A stretch of 64,000 nucleotides of DNA from Nymphaea colorata (taxonomy: Eukaryota > Streptophyta > Magnoliopsida > Nymphaeales > Nymphaeaceae). A program made the translations under genes and the position numbers. The notes under the pieces were generated by a model. It was not told the origin of the DNA, did no database searches, and worked only from the letters and a program-made list of their open reading frames with translations. The stretch covers positions 2,170,001 to 2,234,000 of the forward strand of contig NC_045145.1 in the NCBI RefSeq assembly GCF_008831285.2, given 5' to 3'. Position 1 is the stretch's first letter. Every line of letters starts with the position of its first letter. This document shows positions 35,384-45,437 of the stretch, piece after piece.

Positions 35384-35499
35384 TGAGCTCAGGCAGCTTT
35401 CTCAAGACGTCGTTGGTCGTTGGCTGATATCTTGACTCATTTCAACATTTCTCCGTTCTTTCCTACGTAGATCCGATCCCTTCTCAATTCCCTGTCCTA

Positions 35500-35826
35500 A
35501 TGGATTCTTTCAATTCCTCTGCGACCTTGTTCGGCGGTTTCCAGCCAATCCCGGACGTGAAGAACAACAATGATGTGCAGGAGCTGGGTAAGTTTGCAGT
35601 GGCAGAGTACAAGGCAGAGTACAAGAAGGAGCACCCAGGAGAAGCAGCTCTACTGTTCGCAGAGGTGGTGGAGGCTCAGAGCCAGGTGGTGGCCGGAACC
35701 AACTACAAACTGCTGATCAAGGCCCTGGAAGCGGGGTATCTTAGGCACTACAAGGCTCTTTGTGTATGAGAAGCCATGGGAGCACGTCAAGACCCTGACA
35801 TCGTTTGAATCTGTTTTCCCCTCATT
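35500..35826 (+). pseudogene. Phytocystatin copy 4, frameshifted near the C-terminus
   Basis: The frame begins MDSFNSSATLFGGFQPIPD and keeps LGKFAVAEY and QVVAG. It gains four residues by a short internal duplication in the helix region (YKAEYKKEH). One extra T (CTCTTTGTG against CTCTTGTG, about 35758-35763) shifts the frame, giving a stop after 89 residues and removing the Pro-Trp region. That region is still readable in the shifted frame to VFP, but the original TGA is also changed to TCA. A truncated inhibitor could in principle still be made from the 35500-35769 frame. It is the most diverged copy. Confidence 0.85.
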
Positions 35827-35924
35827 AAGCAATGCTTGCTTGCTGCTGCCATCTTCTATGTTGAACCTCTGCATTCATTCCGTTCATAGCTCATGATAAA
35901 GTTCTATGGAACGCTCCTAGAACC

Positions 35925-36546
35925 CCATGGTCTGTCGTTGCAATGTTTCTCTGTTCGTCTAACTTCTGCTTCTAGTCACAATCGGTTCTTTGGTGATATT
36001 GTAATAAACTGTTTGGCATTGTTTAAGTATGTCGTCCCATTGAAATTGGATTTAAATAAATATTTGATCGGATTTAGAATCTAAATATCCTATATCCAAT
36101 ATCAATACAGTTTGACATATTGTAATGTGGTTTGGATTCATTTTAAAAATCGGATTATAAATGGGTTTTTATAGTGAATTCTGATTTGGATATGGTATAA
36201 ATTTTTCTTCATTTATGTCTCAATCTAGATATGTGAATATCCAAAGAAACAAATAGTAAAGGTATATCTGATTCGAATCTAATCCATTGGCATCCCTGAG
36301 AATGAACCAAGTTTTCTCTAAAATCGAGCTAGCCTTGTAAGCACTGACACAATCCCATAAATTTTAACATGTAGCATGGATTTTAAATCCTTGATCATTA
36401 GTTTGTTTAAAATGAAGATCTTCCAAAAAACACCTTTTTAAGCCTCTTGAAACTAAAATCTGAGGCTATCAAAAACAGCCTATAAGTTGTGGCTTCACCA
36501 TAAATCATTAGTACCACTTTGTTGCATGATCTGTCTAGTGACTGCT

Positions 36547-36596
<50 letters not shown>

Positions 36597-37260
36597 TCTT
36601 GAGATCCTAATCAAAATTTTTTTAACCTTTTGGGAGCCATTTTTGGGAGCCATGTTGGTGTCGTTGCAATGTGTCTCTGTTTGTCTAACTTCTGCTTCTA
36701 GTCACAATCCGTTCTTTGGTGATATTGTAATAAGCCGTTTGGCATTGTTTAAGTATGTAGTCCCATTGGAATTGGATTTAAATAAATATTTGTTCGGATT
36801 TAGAATCTAAATATCCAATATCCAATATCCAATATCAATACAGTTTGACATATTGTAATGTGGTTTGGATTCATTTTAAAAATCGGATTCTAACTGGGTT
36901 TGTATAGTGAATTCAGATTTGGATATGGTATAAATTTTTTTTTCATTTAGGTCTCAATCCAGATATGTGAATATCCAAAGAAACAAATATAGTAAAGGTA
37001 TATCTAATTCGAATCCAATCCATTGGCATCCCTTAGATTGAACCAAGTTTTCTCTAAAATCGAGCTAGTCTTGTAAGCATTGACACAATCTCATAAATTT
37101 TAACATGTAGCATGGATTTTAAATCCATCATCATTAGTTTGTTTAAACCGAAGATCTTCCAAAAAACACCTTTTTAAGCCTCTTGAAACTAAAATTTGAG
37201 GCTATCAAAAACAACCTATAAATTGTGGCTATATATATATATCCTCTTGAGGTCCTAATC
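35925..37260 (+). repeat. Tandem duplication of the CYS4 downstream region
   Basis: Sequence from GTTGCAATGT (about 35936) through the ATTTGGAT repeat to an (AT)n tract (36549-36594) recurs from about 36662 to 37240 with a shorter AT tract. The offset is about 730 bp. The copies include the poly(A) region and the hAT-like repeat. Confidence 0.75.
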
Positions 37261-38750
37261 AAAATTTTTTTAACCTTTTTGGGAGCTATGTTGGCCAATT
37301 TAAAGATTGTTGTGTTTCACATTTGTCACTTAATCTCCAACAAAGCCTGGTATACATGGGTCAAGTTAATGTTTGGTTTTTGGTGTCTCTTGAAAAGGTA
37401 AGTCTGGAGTGGGGCATTTGAGATTTTGGATGGACGACTTTCCCATGCCCGCAGGCTCGTGATCCTTAAAATGCATAATAATAATGACAGAATGACCACT
37501 GTTTTATATATAAATGGGTTTTTGAATGGAAACAACAAAAGTTGCGGCTCTTATGAACCTGCCTGAAAAATAGGACAAATACATGGAACACAATAACAAG
37601 TGTTTTATGGATCCACTCTATTTTTTGCATTAGATTCATGAGACAGTAAAAAAAAAGTGTTACTGTTATTAAACAACCTCTTAATGACATAGTTGTTTCA
37701 ATGATTTAGATGAATTGGTTTGCGAATAGGCTAAACATAAAAAAAGTTTTTCACAAGTACAAGATAGAAATATATAATTAAATATAGGCAAACATAATAA
37801 AATTCGATCAACATTAGGAAAAAATAGTTTTAAAAATGGCACATGAAACTTTTGAATCAGCATGCTGGATCAAACCAGTTTGCCGCCGGTTTCGGTTTTG
37901 CTTAGGTCGATTTTGACTTCCAAAACAACTATGCTTCCTCGTTCAACCGATTCCAAAAGAAATGGAATTGGACACCATTCAATGTTCCGATTCTTTTAAG
38001 AAGGAAAAAAGCTGATCGGATTCTTTTATTAAACTCATTTATCGTGATGGCAATGTTCCCCACCCGTTTTCCAGCAGCCAGCAGGACCTTCTTGTTTCAC
38101 TCGTCAATAATTATCCAGGAAAAAGACCTTTCGTTGAATATGTGTCTCTACATCCTTTTCGATATTGTTTATTTCTGAAAAACATGATCACCATTTAGAC
38201 AAAATTAATTTAATGGAAAATCTGAATTTTGCTTCTGCATGAGTACAATTTGAATGTCTATATATACTTATATAAGCAGGCACTTGGATGGTAAAAGAAT
38301 AAAAATGTGTCGCCTAAATCTTTAGCAACGAGGGTGTTAAATAAAGATAATTTATAATGTAGCACGGTTTTTCTTTTACCCTATTTATATCAATGTTTGT
38401 TGTATTTTTTAGTCATAATCTTTTAGAGTCTGTTTTGGCAATACTAACACATTGAACTGTCTTACGAATTTGTCTCATAAAATAATGCATATCCATGGCA
38501 CCAGATAACACATTGTTCCATGAAACTGCCTTATTTTTGTAGCTCAAATGCATTGAACAGTATATTGCTGCCAAACACTGCCATATATTTTTGAATGGAA
38601 AAATAATTAAAACATGTTTTCAAAAATAAACTTTAAAAGTGTGGGTATTAGCAACAATTTAATTTGTAGTCATCCTTTATGGTATTTTAAAGAGCCATTT
38701 AGCAGCATCTGTCAACCAGCAAAAAAAACAACAAAAGTAAAGCTCCCAAG
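37260..38750 (+). repeat. Duplicated sequence downstream of CYS4; no gene
   Basis: It matches 12420-13600 of the CYS2 cassette and 32440-33000 of the CYS3 cassette. AT-rich and non-coding. Confidence 0.6.
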
Positions 38751-40955
38751 ATCGAAACTAAGCCAACTTTGTGCTTCTGTGCAATGTTTACTGAAATTAT
38801 TTGGATGTCAGTAAAACTTTAAGCGACGTTCAACAAATAGAAAAACCTAGCAAGGAGATTGGGGAACACCCTTTTTATATTGTAGCCGTCCAAAAACGAT
38901 GAGAACACTAGTCGAAAAAATGCGGTAACTGCTAGTGGGAAGAAGAGGCAAGAGAATATAAAAAAAGAGAAGAAGAAGAAATGAGAAGAAAGTTTGAAGC
39001 CTTTACCGACATCTGAGTGTGGAAGACATTGGTAAAGGCCCAAGTAAAAGTAGGGTTATACAGACACGCAGGGCGGACGTTGCTAATTTTAAGCCAGGGA
39101 AAATTTTTTATCGACGCGAACTAATTTCTTTTTATCAACGTTTGCAAAGTGAACATCGGAACAAGTAACATTTTACTGATGTTCAATGATGCACGTTGGT
39201 AACAATTTTTTTTAGCGACATTTGTAAAACGAATGTCCATAAAAAGAAACGGGACTTCAATAGCGCAACACGTCGGTGAAGGCTGTTTTTCACCTACATT
39301 TTTCTCTAAACGTCGGTAAAAATAAATTTTCACCGACCTTTGCCGCTGGACGTCAATATCGACGCCAGTTTTTCCATGCGTTGGTGAATCCATCTTTTTT
39401 CAAGATCATTTTCTACTTTCTTGTTAATTTTGGGTGATAAAGAGGGTAACTTATTTAGGTGATGAAACTATATACGGTGGCAGTTGTTTCACCATCTTTG
39501 AAATTTTGAGCCATCGTTAAAAACATGTTTTTAGTTTTTTAAATCAATAAATTACAATGGTGGCAAAAAACACTGGAATATTATAGTAATACTAGTGAGA
39601 GATTTCACATACATAAATAGCCAACACCGGGGGCGTCAAATTCAACATAAAGTTTATGGCGACAGTTGCATCATCTGTGGCCTTGTCCGCAAAAAGGGTT
39701 ACTAAAATATGTAAGTGATGCATAAAAGTATGGGGGAAGTTTGATTTCAATTTTCATGGGGAGTTGTCATGCTGTTTTCTATCAATTGTGATTTTGTTGG
39801 AGTATTAGAAATGTGTTGAATTGATTTCTGATTTGATTTTGCATCATGTAGAAAATTAATTCAATCTTTCAATTGATTTCTCCATACTAATCTTAAAGGG
39901 TTGTCCAGTTTCTTCTTGACGATGTCTACAAAGTGAACAAGTTACTTTTGACCGAAGTTCAGTGATGGACGTCGATAAAAGTTTATTTTTTAGCGACATT
40001 TGTAAAACGCACGTCGACATTTGCCATTGGATGTCAGTATCGACGTCAGTTTTCTCGTGTGTCGGTGAATCCATCTTTTCTTGTAGTGTGGTTTCAAGAT
40101 CCTTTTCAGTTTTCTTGTTAATTTTGGGTGATAAGATGGTAACCTATTGTGGTGATGAAACTCTATACACTGGCAGCTATTTCACCTTCTATGAAATTTT
40201 CTGCCAGTGTTAGAAACATGTTTTTAGTTTGTTCAACCGATAAATTACAACAGGGCAAAAAGCACTAGATTATTATAGTAATACTAGTGAGAGATTTCAC
40301 ACACATGAATAGCGAACACCGGGAACGTTAAATTCGTCATAAAGTTTGTTGCGACAGTTACATCATTTGTGTCGTTGTCAGTTAAAAAGGTCAATAAAAC
40401 ATGTAACTGATGCATAAAAGTATGGGGGAAGTTTAATTGAATTTTCATGGGGTATTGTTATGTTTTCTATCAACTCTTATTTTGTTGGAGTGTTTGAAAT
40501 GTGTTGAATTGATCTCTGCTCTGGTTTTGCATTATGTAGAAAATTTGTTCAATGTTCTAATTGGTTTCTTCATAGTAATCATAAAGGATTGTCCAGTTTC
40601 TTTTTATCGACGTCTTCAAAGTGAACGTCAGTACAAGTAGCTTTTTACCCATGTTCAGTGATGGACATTGGTAAAAGTTTCCTTTTTAGCGACATTTGCA
40701 AAATAGACGTCGATAAAAAGAAACTGGACATTGGTAACACCACGTGTCGTTAAAGGCTGTTTTTCACCGACATTTTTCTCTAAGTGTCGATAAAAATGAA
40801 CATTCACCGACATTTGCCACTGGAATTCGGTATCGACCTAAGTTTTCCCAAGCGTCGTTGAATCCAAATTTTCCTGTATTGTGGTTTCAAGATCCTTTTC
40901 TATTTTCTTGTTGATTTTGGGTGATAAGATGGTAACTTATTGGGGTGATGTATAT
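38750..40955. mobile_element. CACTA remnant with three tandem terminal units
   Basis: It is homologous to 14600-16560 but expanded. The unit start (TTTCTTTTTATCGACGT-type) is seen at about 39125, 39907 and 40591. An intact terminus TTTTCTTGTAGTG lies at 40076-40088; the others are decayed (about 39393 and 40870). Each unit carries inverted and direct ACGTCGGTAAA motifs. No transposase is seen. Confidence 0.7.
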
Positions 40956-41118
40956 GGGGGAATTGAAATTTTTTTTCTAACGGATATTTCTGAATAAAAA
41001 TTTTAAAACCTTTGCTGAAAAACAGCTGCTATGTATTAGCGATGGTTTATATTATGGCGATAGATTATAATGGTTTATCATCCGACAATATCAAGCTGCC
41101 AGCAAATTTCAATTCTCC
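40956..41118. mobile_element. Mutator-like MITE
   Basis: The ends GGGGGAATTGAAATTT and the inverse of GGGAGAATTGAAATTT form clear inverted repeats around 163 bp. The flanks GATGTATAT and CATGCACAT are a decayed 9-bp duplication. Paralogous to 16530-16690. Confidence 0.65.
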
Positions 41119-41271
41119 CATGCACATGGTCACCCCCAGTGAAAGTAAAGTAGAAAGCCAAAAGAAAAAAGTTAAAAGAGGATGAAAATGCCTCCTCTTA
41201 AGAAGGTGCCCATGTTAGTCACCAAACATAAAACCCGCTCTCCACGTTCAGATCCGATGTATCTTAAAAAC

Positions 41272-41492
41272 TTATCTTTCCATAAAATTTCAGTATTTCT
41301 GCAAACCGGGAGTCATCATTTTTTTCATTTAATGAAAGAAAAGAGCATTCATCTATATTCCATGTTTGCATATTCTTTGAGTCTCGATATGTTGATATCG
41401 AGTTAGTTCACACTTATCTTTCCGTAAAATTTTCAATATTACTGCAAACCGGAAGTCATCATTTTTTCATTAAGTGAAAGAAAGGAGCACTC
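41272..41492 (+). repeat. Direct repeat upstream of CYS5
   Basis: ACTTATCTTTCC..GGGAGTCATCATTTTTT..GAAAGAAA..CATC occurs at about 41272-41354 and again at 41409-41492 with small changes. Confidence 0.65.
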
Positions 41493-41837
41493 ATCTTATA
41501 TATTCATGAGAAGCAATAGCAACGAAATAAAGTCTGACACGTTATGGGATCACCGCGTAGAGAAAGAGTTTGATCAAATTAACAAAGAAAGAATGCTGAA
41601 GATTGAGCAAATGAAACCAGAGGACTAGGGAGTCCACATTCTATTGTTTTCTCAAAGTCTTGGGGCGGTCAATTTGTTATTGATATTACGTGGAAGTCCT
41701 AGACGGGGCAATTTTTGCGTTTTTTTCAAAATTAAATCCTACATTTGTTGGGGGAGATGGAGAAGAGCTGAAACTGTCCCTCCTTCCACTTCTCCTCAAA
41801 TTTGAAGGTATCTAAAATCGTGCCTTGTATATAATTC

Positions 41838-41879
<42 letters not shown>

Positions 41880-41887
41880 AAGTAAGG

Positions 41888-41979
41888 TTGACCACTTAAC
41901 GCATTCCAATTCTGTCGTAGTTGGTATCCTCAACAACGGCGAAGGCTGAAAATTGAGGAAGGGGAAGAGGACGGGTCAA
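41888..41979 (+). promoter_or_regulatory. Paired W-box cores upstream of CYS5, ACGT core lost
   Basis: TTGACC at 41888-41893 is followed by ACTT instead of ACGT; an inverted GGTCAA lies at 41974-41979. Confidence 0.45.
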
Positions 41980-42049
41980 ACGCTGTTTCTAGTTGCATTT
42001 CTTATTCTCCAAACGCTTGCTTTGGGATCCCAACGTGCCAAATTGGCCC

Positions 42050-42057
42050 TATAAATA
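42050..42057 (+). promoter_or_regulatory. TATA box of CYS5
   Basis: TATAAATA lies about 125 bp before the CYS5 start codon, in the conserved block. Confidence 0.65.
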
Positions 42058-42181
42058 TGAGCTCAGGCAGGTTTCTCAAGACCATCAATGGTCGTTGGCT
42101 GATATATTAACTCATTTCAAAATTTATACATTCTTTCCTCCATAGATCCGATCCCTTCTCAATTCCCAATTCCCTGTCCTA

Positions 42182-42511
42182 ATGGCTTCTTCCAATTCCT
42201 CAGTGACCGCTTTCGGCGGTTTCCATCCTTTCGGCGGTTTGCAGCCGATCCCGGACGTGAAGAACAACATGCATGTACAGGAGCTGGGTAAGTTTGCGGT
42301 GGCTGAATTCAACAAGAAGCACCAAGAAGCAGCAGCCCTAGTGTTCGTAGAGGTGGTGGAGGCTCAGAGCCAGGTGGTGGCCGGAACCAACTACAGACTG
42401 CATATCGAGACCCTCAAAGCAGGGTGTGTCAGGCACTACAAGGCTCTTGTGTATGAGAAGACATGGGAGAACGTCAAGACCCTGACATCGTTTGAGCCTG
42501 TTTTCCCTTGA
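42182..42511 (+). CDS. Phytocystatin, intact copy 5 with N-terminal duplication
   Basis: An open 109-residue single-exon frame encodes a plant cystatin, a papain-family protease inhibitor. It has LGKFAVAEFNKKH (about 37-49) and QVVAG (about 64-68). It differs from CYS1 in two places that touch the protease in known cystatins. The N-terminal Gly-Gly trunk is duplicated (FGGFHPFGGLQPIPD), adding six residues, and the Pro-Trp pair is Thr-Trp (EKTWEN). No signal peptide is seen. The promoter block (W-boxes, TATA) is present, but the ACGT core is lost and the poly(A) signal reads AATAAG. It is likely functional; altered specificity is an inference. Confidence 0.9.
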   Translation: MASSNSSVTAFGGFHPFGGLQPIPDVKNNMHVQELGKFAVAEFNKKHQEAAALVFVEVVEAQSQVVAGTNYRLHIETLKAGCVRHYKALVYEKTWENVKTLTSFEPVFP

Positions 42512-43801
42512 TTAAGCAATGCTTGCTTGCTGCTGCCATCTTCTGTGTTGAACCTCTCTGCATTCATTCCGTTCATAGCTCATGATAAAGTTCTATGGAA
42601 CGATCATAGAACCCCTTGTCGTTGCATGTTTCTCTGTTCGTCTACGATCTGTTTCTAGTCACAATCAGTTCTTTGGTGATCGTGCAATAAGCCGTTTGGC
42701 ATTGTTTAATTTTTTATGTCCTGAAAGTGTTGTTTGTAGTTCTTCCAATTAATTAAATTCTGTTGCATGCATGTCATGGATCACAGCAAAATTTAAGTAC
42801 GACATCCCATTGGAATTGGATTTATATAAATATGCGATCGGTTTGAGAATCTAAATATCCTATATCCGATATCCAATATCGACGAAGTTTAACATATTGT
42901 AACGTGGTTTGGATTCAATTTAAAAATCAGATTCTAACCAGATTTGGATTGTGAATGCAGATTCAGATATGGTACAGATTTTTTTTCATTTGTGTCTCTA
43001 GTTGGATATATGAATATTCAAAGAAATGAATACATTAAAAAGTATATCTGATTCAATTCCAATCCATTGGCATGCCTCCGACTGAACCAAGTTTCCTCTT
43101 ACATGGAGCTACTTTTATAAGCATTGACACAATCCCGGCTCTCTATGAGTAAGTATCAGATTGGATTGAAATTTAATAAATGACACAATTCTCTGGTCCC
43201 CGACCTCTGCCCCTGTTTACGAGTAGGAAAGTACAAAATTAACATAATTCTTGGTTTTCTGAATTGTTAAGAAAGTAGCAGTTTGAGAAGTGTGCAACAG
43301 TGAAATTGGATGAAAACTCAGTCCCAGTCGATGAAGATCAGTTTATAGCATTGGTTGATGATGTGGGATTGACAATAGGCCCTTGAGATGTCAATGTAAC
43401 AAGAGCTAGCTATGGGACAGTGAAAGGAACAATGCACTGTCACACAGAGCAGAGTACAATAGAGTAGATGAAAACAGAACAAAGAAATGATATATTGGAA
43501 ACAGCGGCAGCCAGTAAACATATGGTTGTCGTTGTTTCACCATTGGTCAAATATTCATGGTGATCTGAGTTCATATGAATTCAGATCCATGGATTTATGG
43601 TCGGACCTCCCCTCGTCTAACCTTAAACCCATGACTTTTGACATGTAGCATGGATTTCAAATCATAATCATTAGTTTGACTGAAAATCTTCCAAAACACA
43701 CCATTTTAGGCATCCTCCGAACTAAAATCTGAGGCTACCAAAAACAACCTATAAGTTGTGCCTTCACCATAAATTTATTTGGCTGCACTTTGTTGCATGA
43801 T

Positions 43802-43889
<88 letters not shown>

Positions 43890-44130
43890 AGAGAGAGGAA
43901 AACAGGTAGCTACCAAACTTTCCTCTACAAGACCTAAACAAGATTTTTTATTTTTTTTTTAGGAGCAATTTTGGCCTATTAAAAAACAGGTTGTGTTTTA
44001 GATATATCACTTAATCTCTACCACTTGATCATTTTTTAGTTGATGGATTATATGATTCTCATCAAAACCTGGTATAGAATGGTCAAGTTAATGTTTTGTT
44101 TTCGGTGTCCCTTGAAAAGGTGAGTCTGTA
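42512..44130 (+). repeat. CYS5 downstream region; no gene
   Basis: The 3' UTR-like block and ATTTGGAT repeat (42790-43060) match the other cassettes. 43200-43560 and 43560-44130 match parts of 11800-12620 downstream of CYS2. It includes a (CT)n-(AT)n tract at 43807-43887. Confidence 0.65.
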
Positions 44131-44139
44131 GTGGGCCAT

Positions 44140-44888
44140 TTTAGTGACCTTTTTACCTGACAAGGCCACAAGTGATGCAATTGTCGCATTGAACTTTATA
44201 GCGAATCTAGCATCCCTGGTGTTGGCCCTACTATAATATGCCAGTGCTCTTTGCCACAACTATAATTTATCGATTTACAAAAATAAAAAAAATGTTTCTA
44301 ACGCTGGCTCAAAATTTCATAGAAGGTGAAATAGCTGCCACGGTATAGAGTTTCATCACCTCAATAAGCTATCATCTTAATGATCTTGAAACCACACATG
44401 GATTCACTGACGCATGGGTCAATACCGCCATCCAACAGCAAATATCAGTGAAAATTCATTTTTTAGCGATGTTGAGAGAAAAATGTCGGTGAAAAATAGC
44501 CTTCACCAACGTTCACCAATGCGTGGCATTTTTATGCCCGTTTTACGAACGTCGCTAAGAAGGAACTTTTATCGACGTCTAGCATTGAACGTCGACAAAA
44601 ATTACTTGTATCGACGTTCATTTTACAGACAAAAAAGAAACTAGTTTTATCGACGCGTGATCATGGTTGCGTCGGTGTAATTTTTTCCCGTTACAAAATT
44701 ACTAATGTGTCTGCCCTGCATGTCAGTATCACCCTACTTTTGTTGACGTGTTATGTTCGGACGTCGTTAATGGCTGTTTCATAGACATGCTCTGGACATC
44801 GGCAAAATTGCCACACCAATTTTGTTGATGTCTTTAAGTACAGCCTTTGTTGGCGTTCTCCCGCGATTCACACTCAATCCCTCTCTTT
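44140..44888 (-). mobile_element. CACTA terminal unit, inverted relative to the others
   Basis: It is the reverse complement of the block seen at 14700-15650. It runs from GACAAGGCCACAAGTGATG through GAAACCACACATGGATTCACT (terminus decayed) into ACGTCG-type repeats. It is interrupted at 44888 by the copia C LTR. Confidence 0.65.
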
Positions 44889-45427
44889 TGGTAATGACAA
44901 AATGAAGAGAGGGGACCGTAGGCTGCAACACACCAACGAGGGAAAGGGCAAGAGAGGGAGCAGCTGTACACGGGCAGAGAGAGAAGCAAGCTGCGTCTAG
45001 GGCAGCGTGAGAGAGAGAAGAAGCTGCGTCTAGGGCAGCGTGAGAGAGAGAGTCAAGGACGGCAGGAGAGAGAGAGTAAAGAGCGAGAGAGGGAGGGAGA
45101 GAAAGATGGAAACTTTCTTCTCCTCTTTTGGCATTAACTTCTCAACTTCTCATTTTAGTAAAAAAAGCTAACATTTATAGACGATAAAAAAAAACTGAAA
45201 AACTTAACGAGTAAGTTTAGCAACTCGTAGATCGTGCTTTCTCACGATCCCTCCGCTTCAACTTTTTCAGCTTCCACCATTTTCTCCACTCCTTATTTAA
45301 CTGCCCACGATTTGAAACCGCACACACTTTCTCTTGTTTCCACTTTTCACTCCTTCACGCACTCATGCTTTTCCCACGAGCTCCACACGTTCTCACGAGC
45401 TCCTCCACTTCAGGAGTTAGAGCAACA
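44889..45427 (-). repeat. Copia C 3' LTR
   Basis: It runs TGGTAATGAC to GAGCAACA on the + strand (TGTTGC..TACCA in element sense). It is followed inward by the polypurine tract. Nearly identical to 1-538. Confidence 0.92.
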
Positions 45428-45437
45428 ATCTCCCCCC
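45428..45437 (-). promoter_or_regulatory. Copia C polypurine tract
   Basis: GGGGGGAGAT on the minus strand directly precedes the LTR start TGTTGC. It would prime plus-strand DNA synthesis. Confidence 0.85.
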
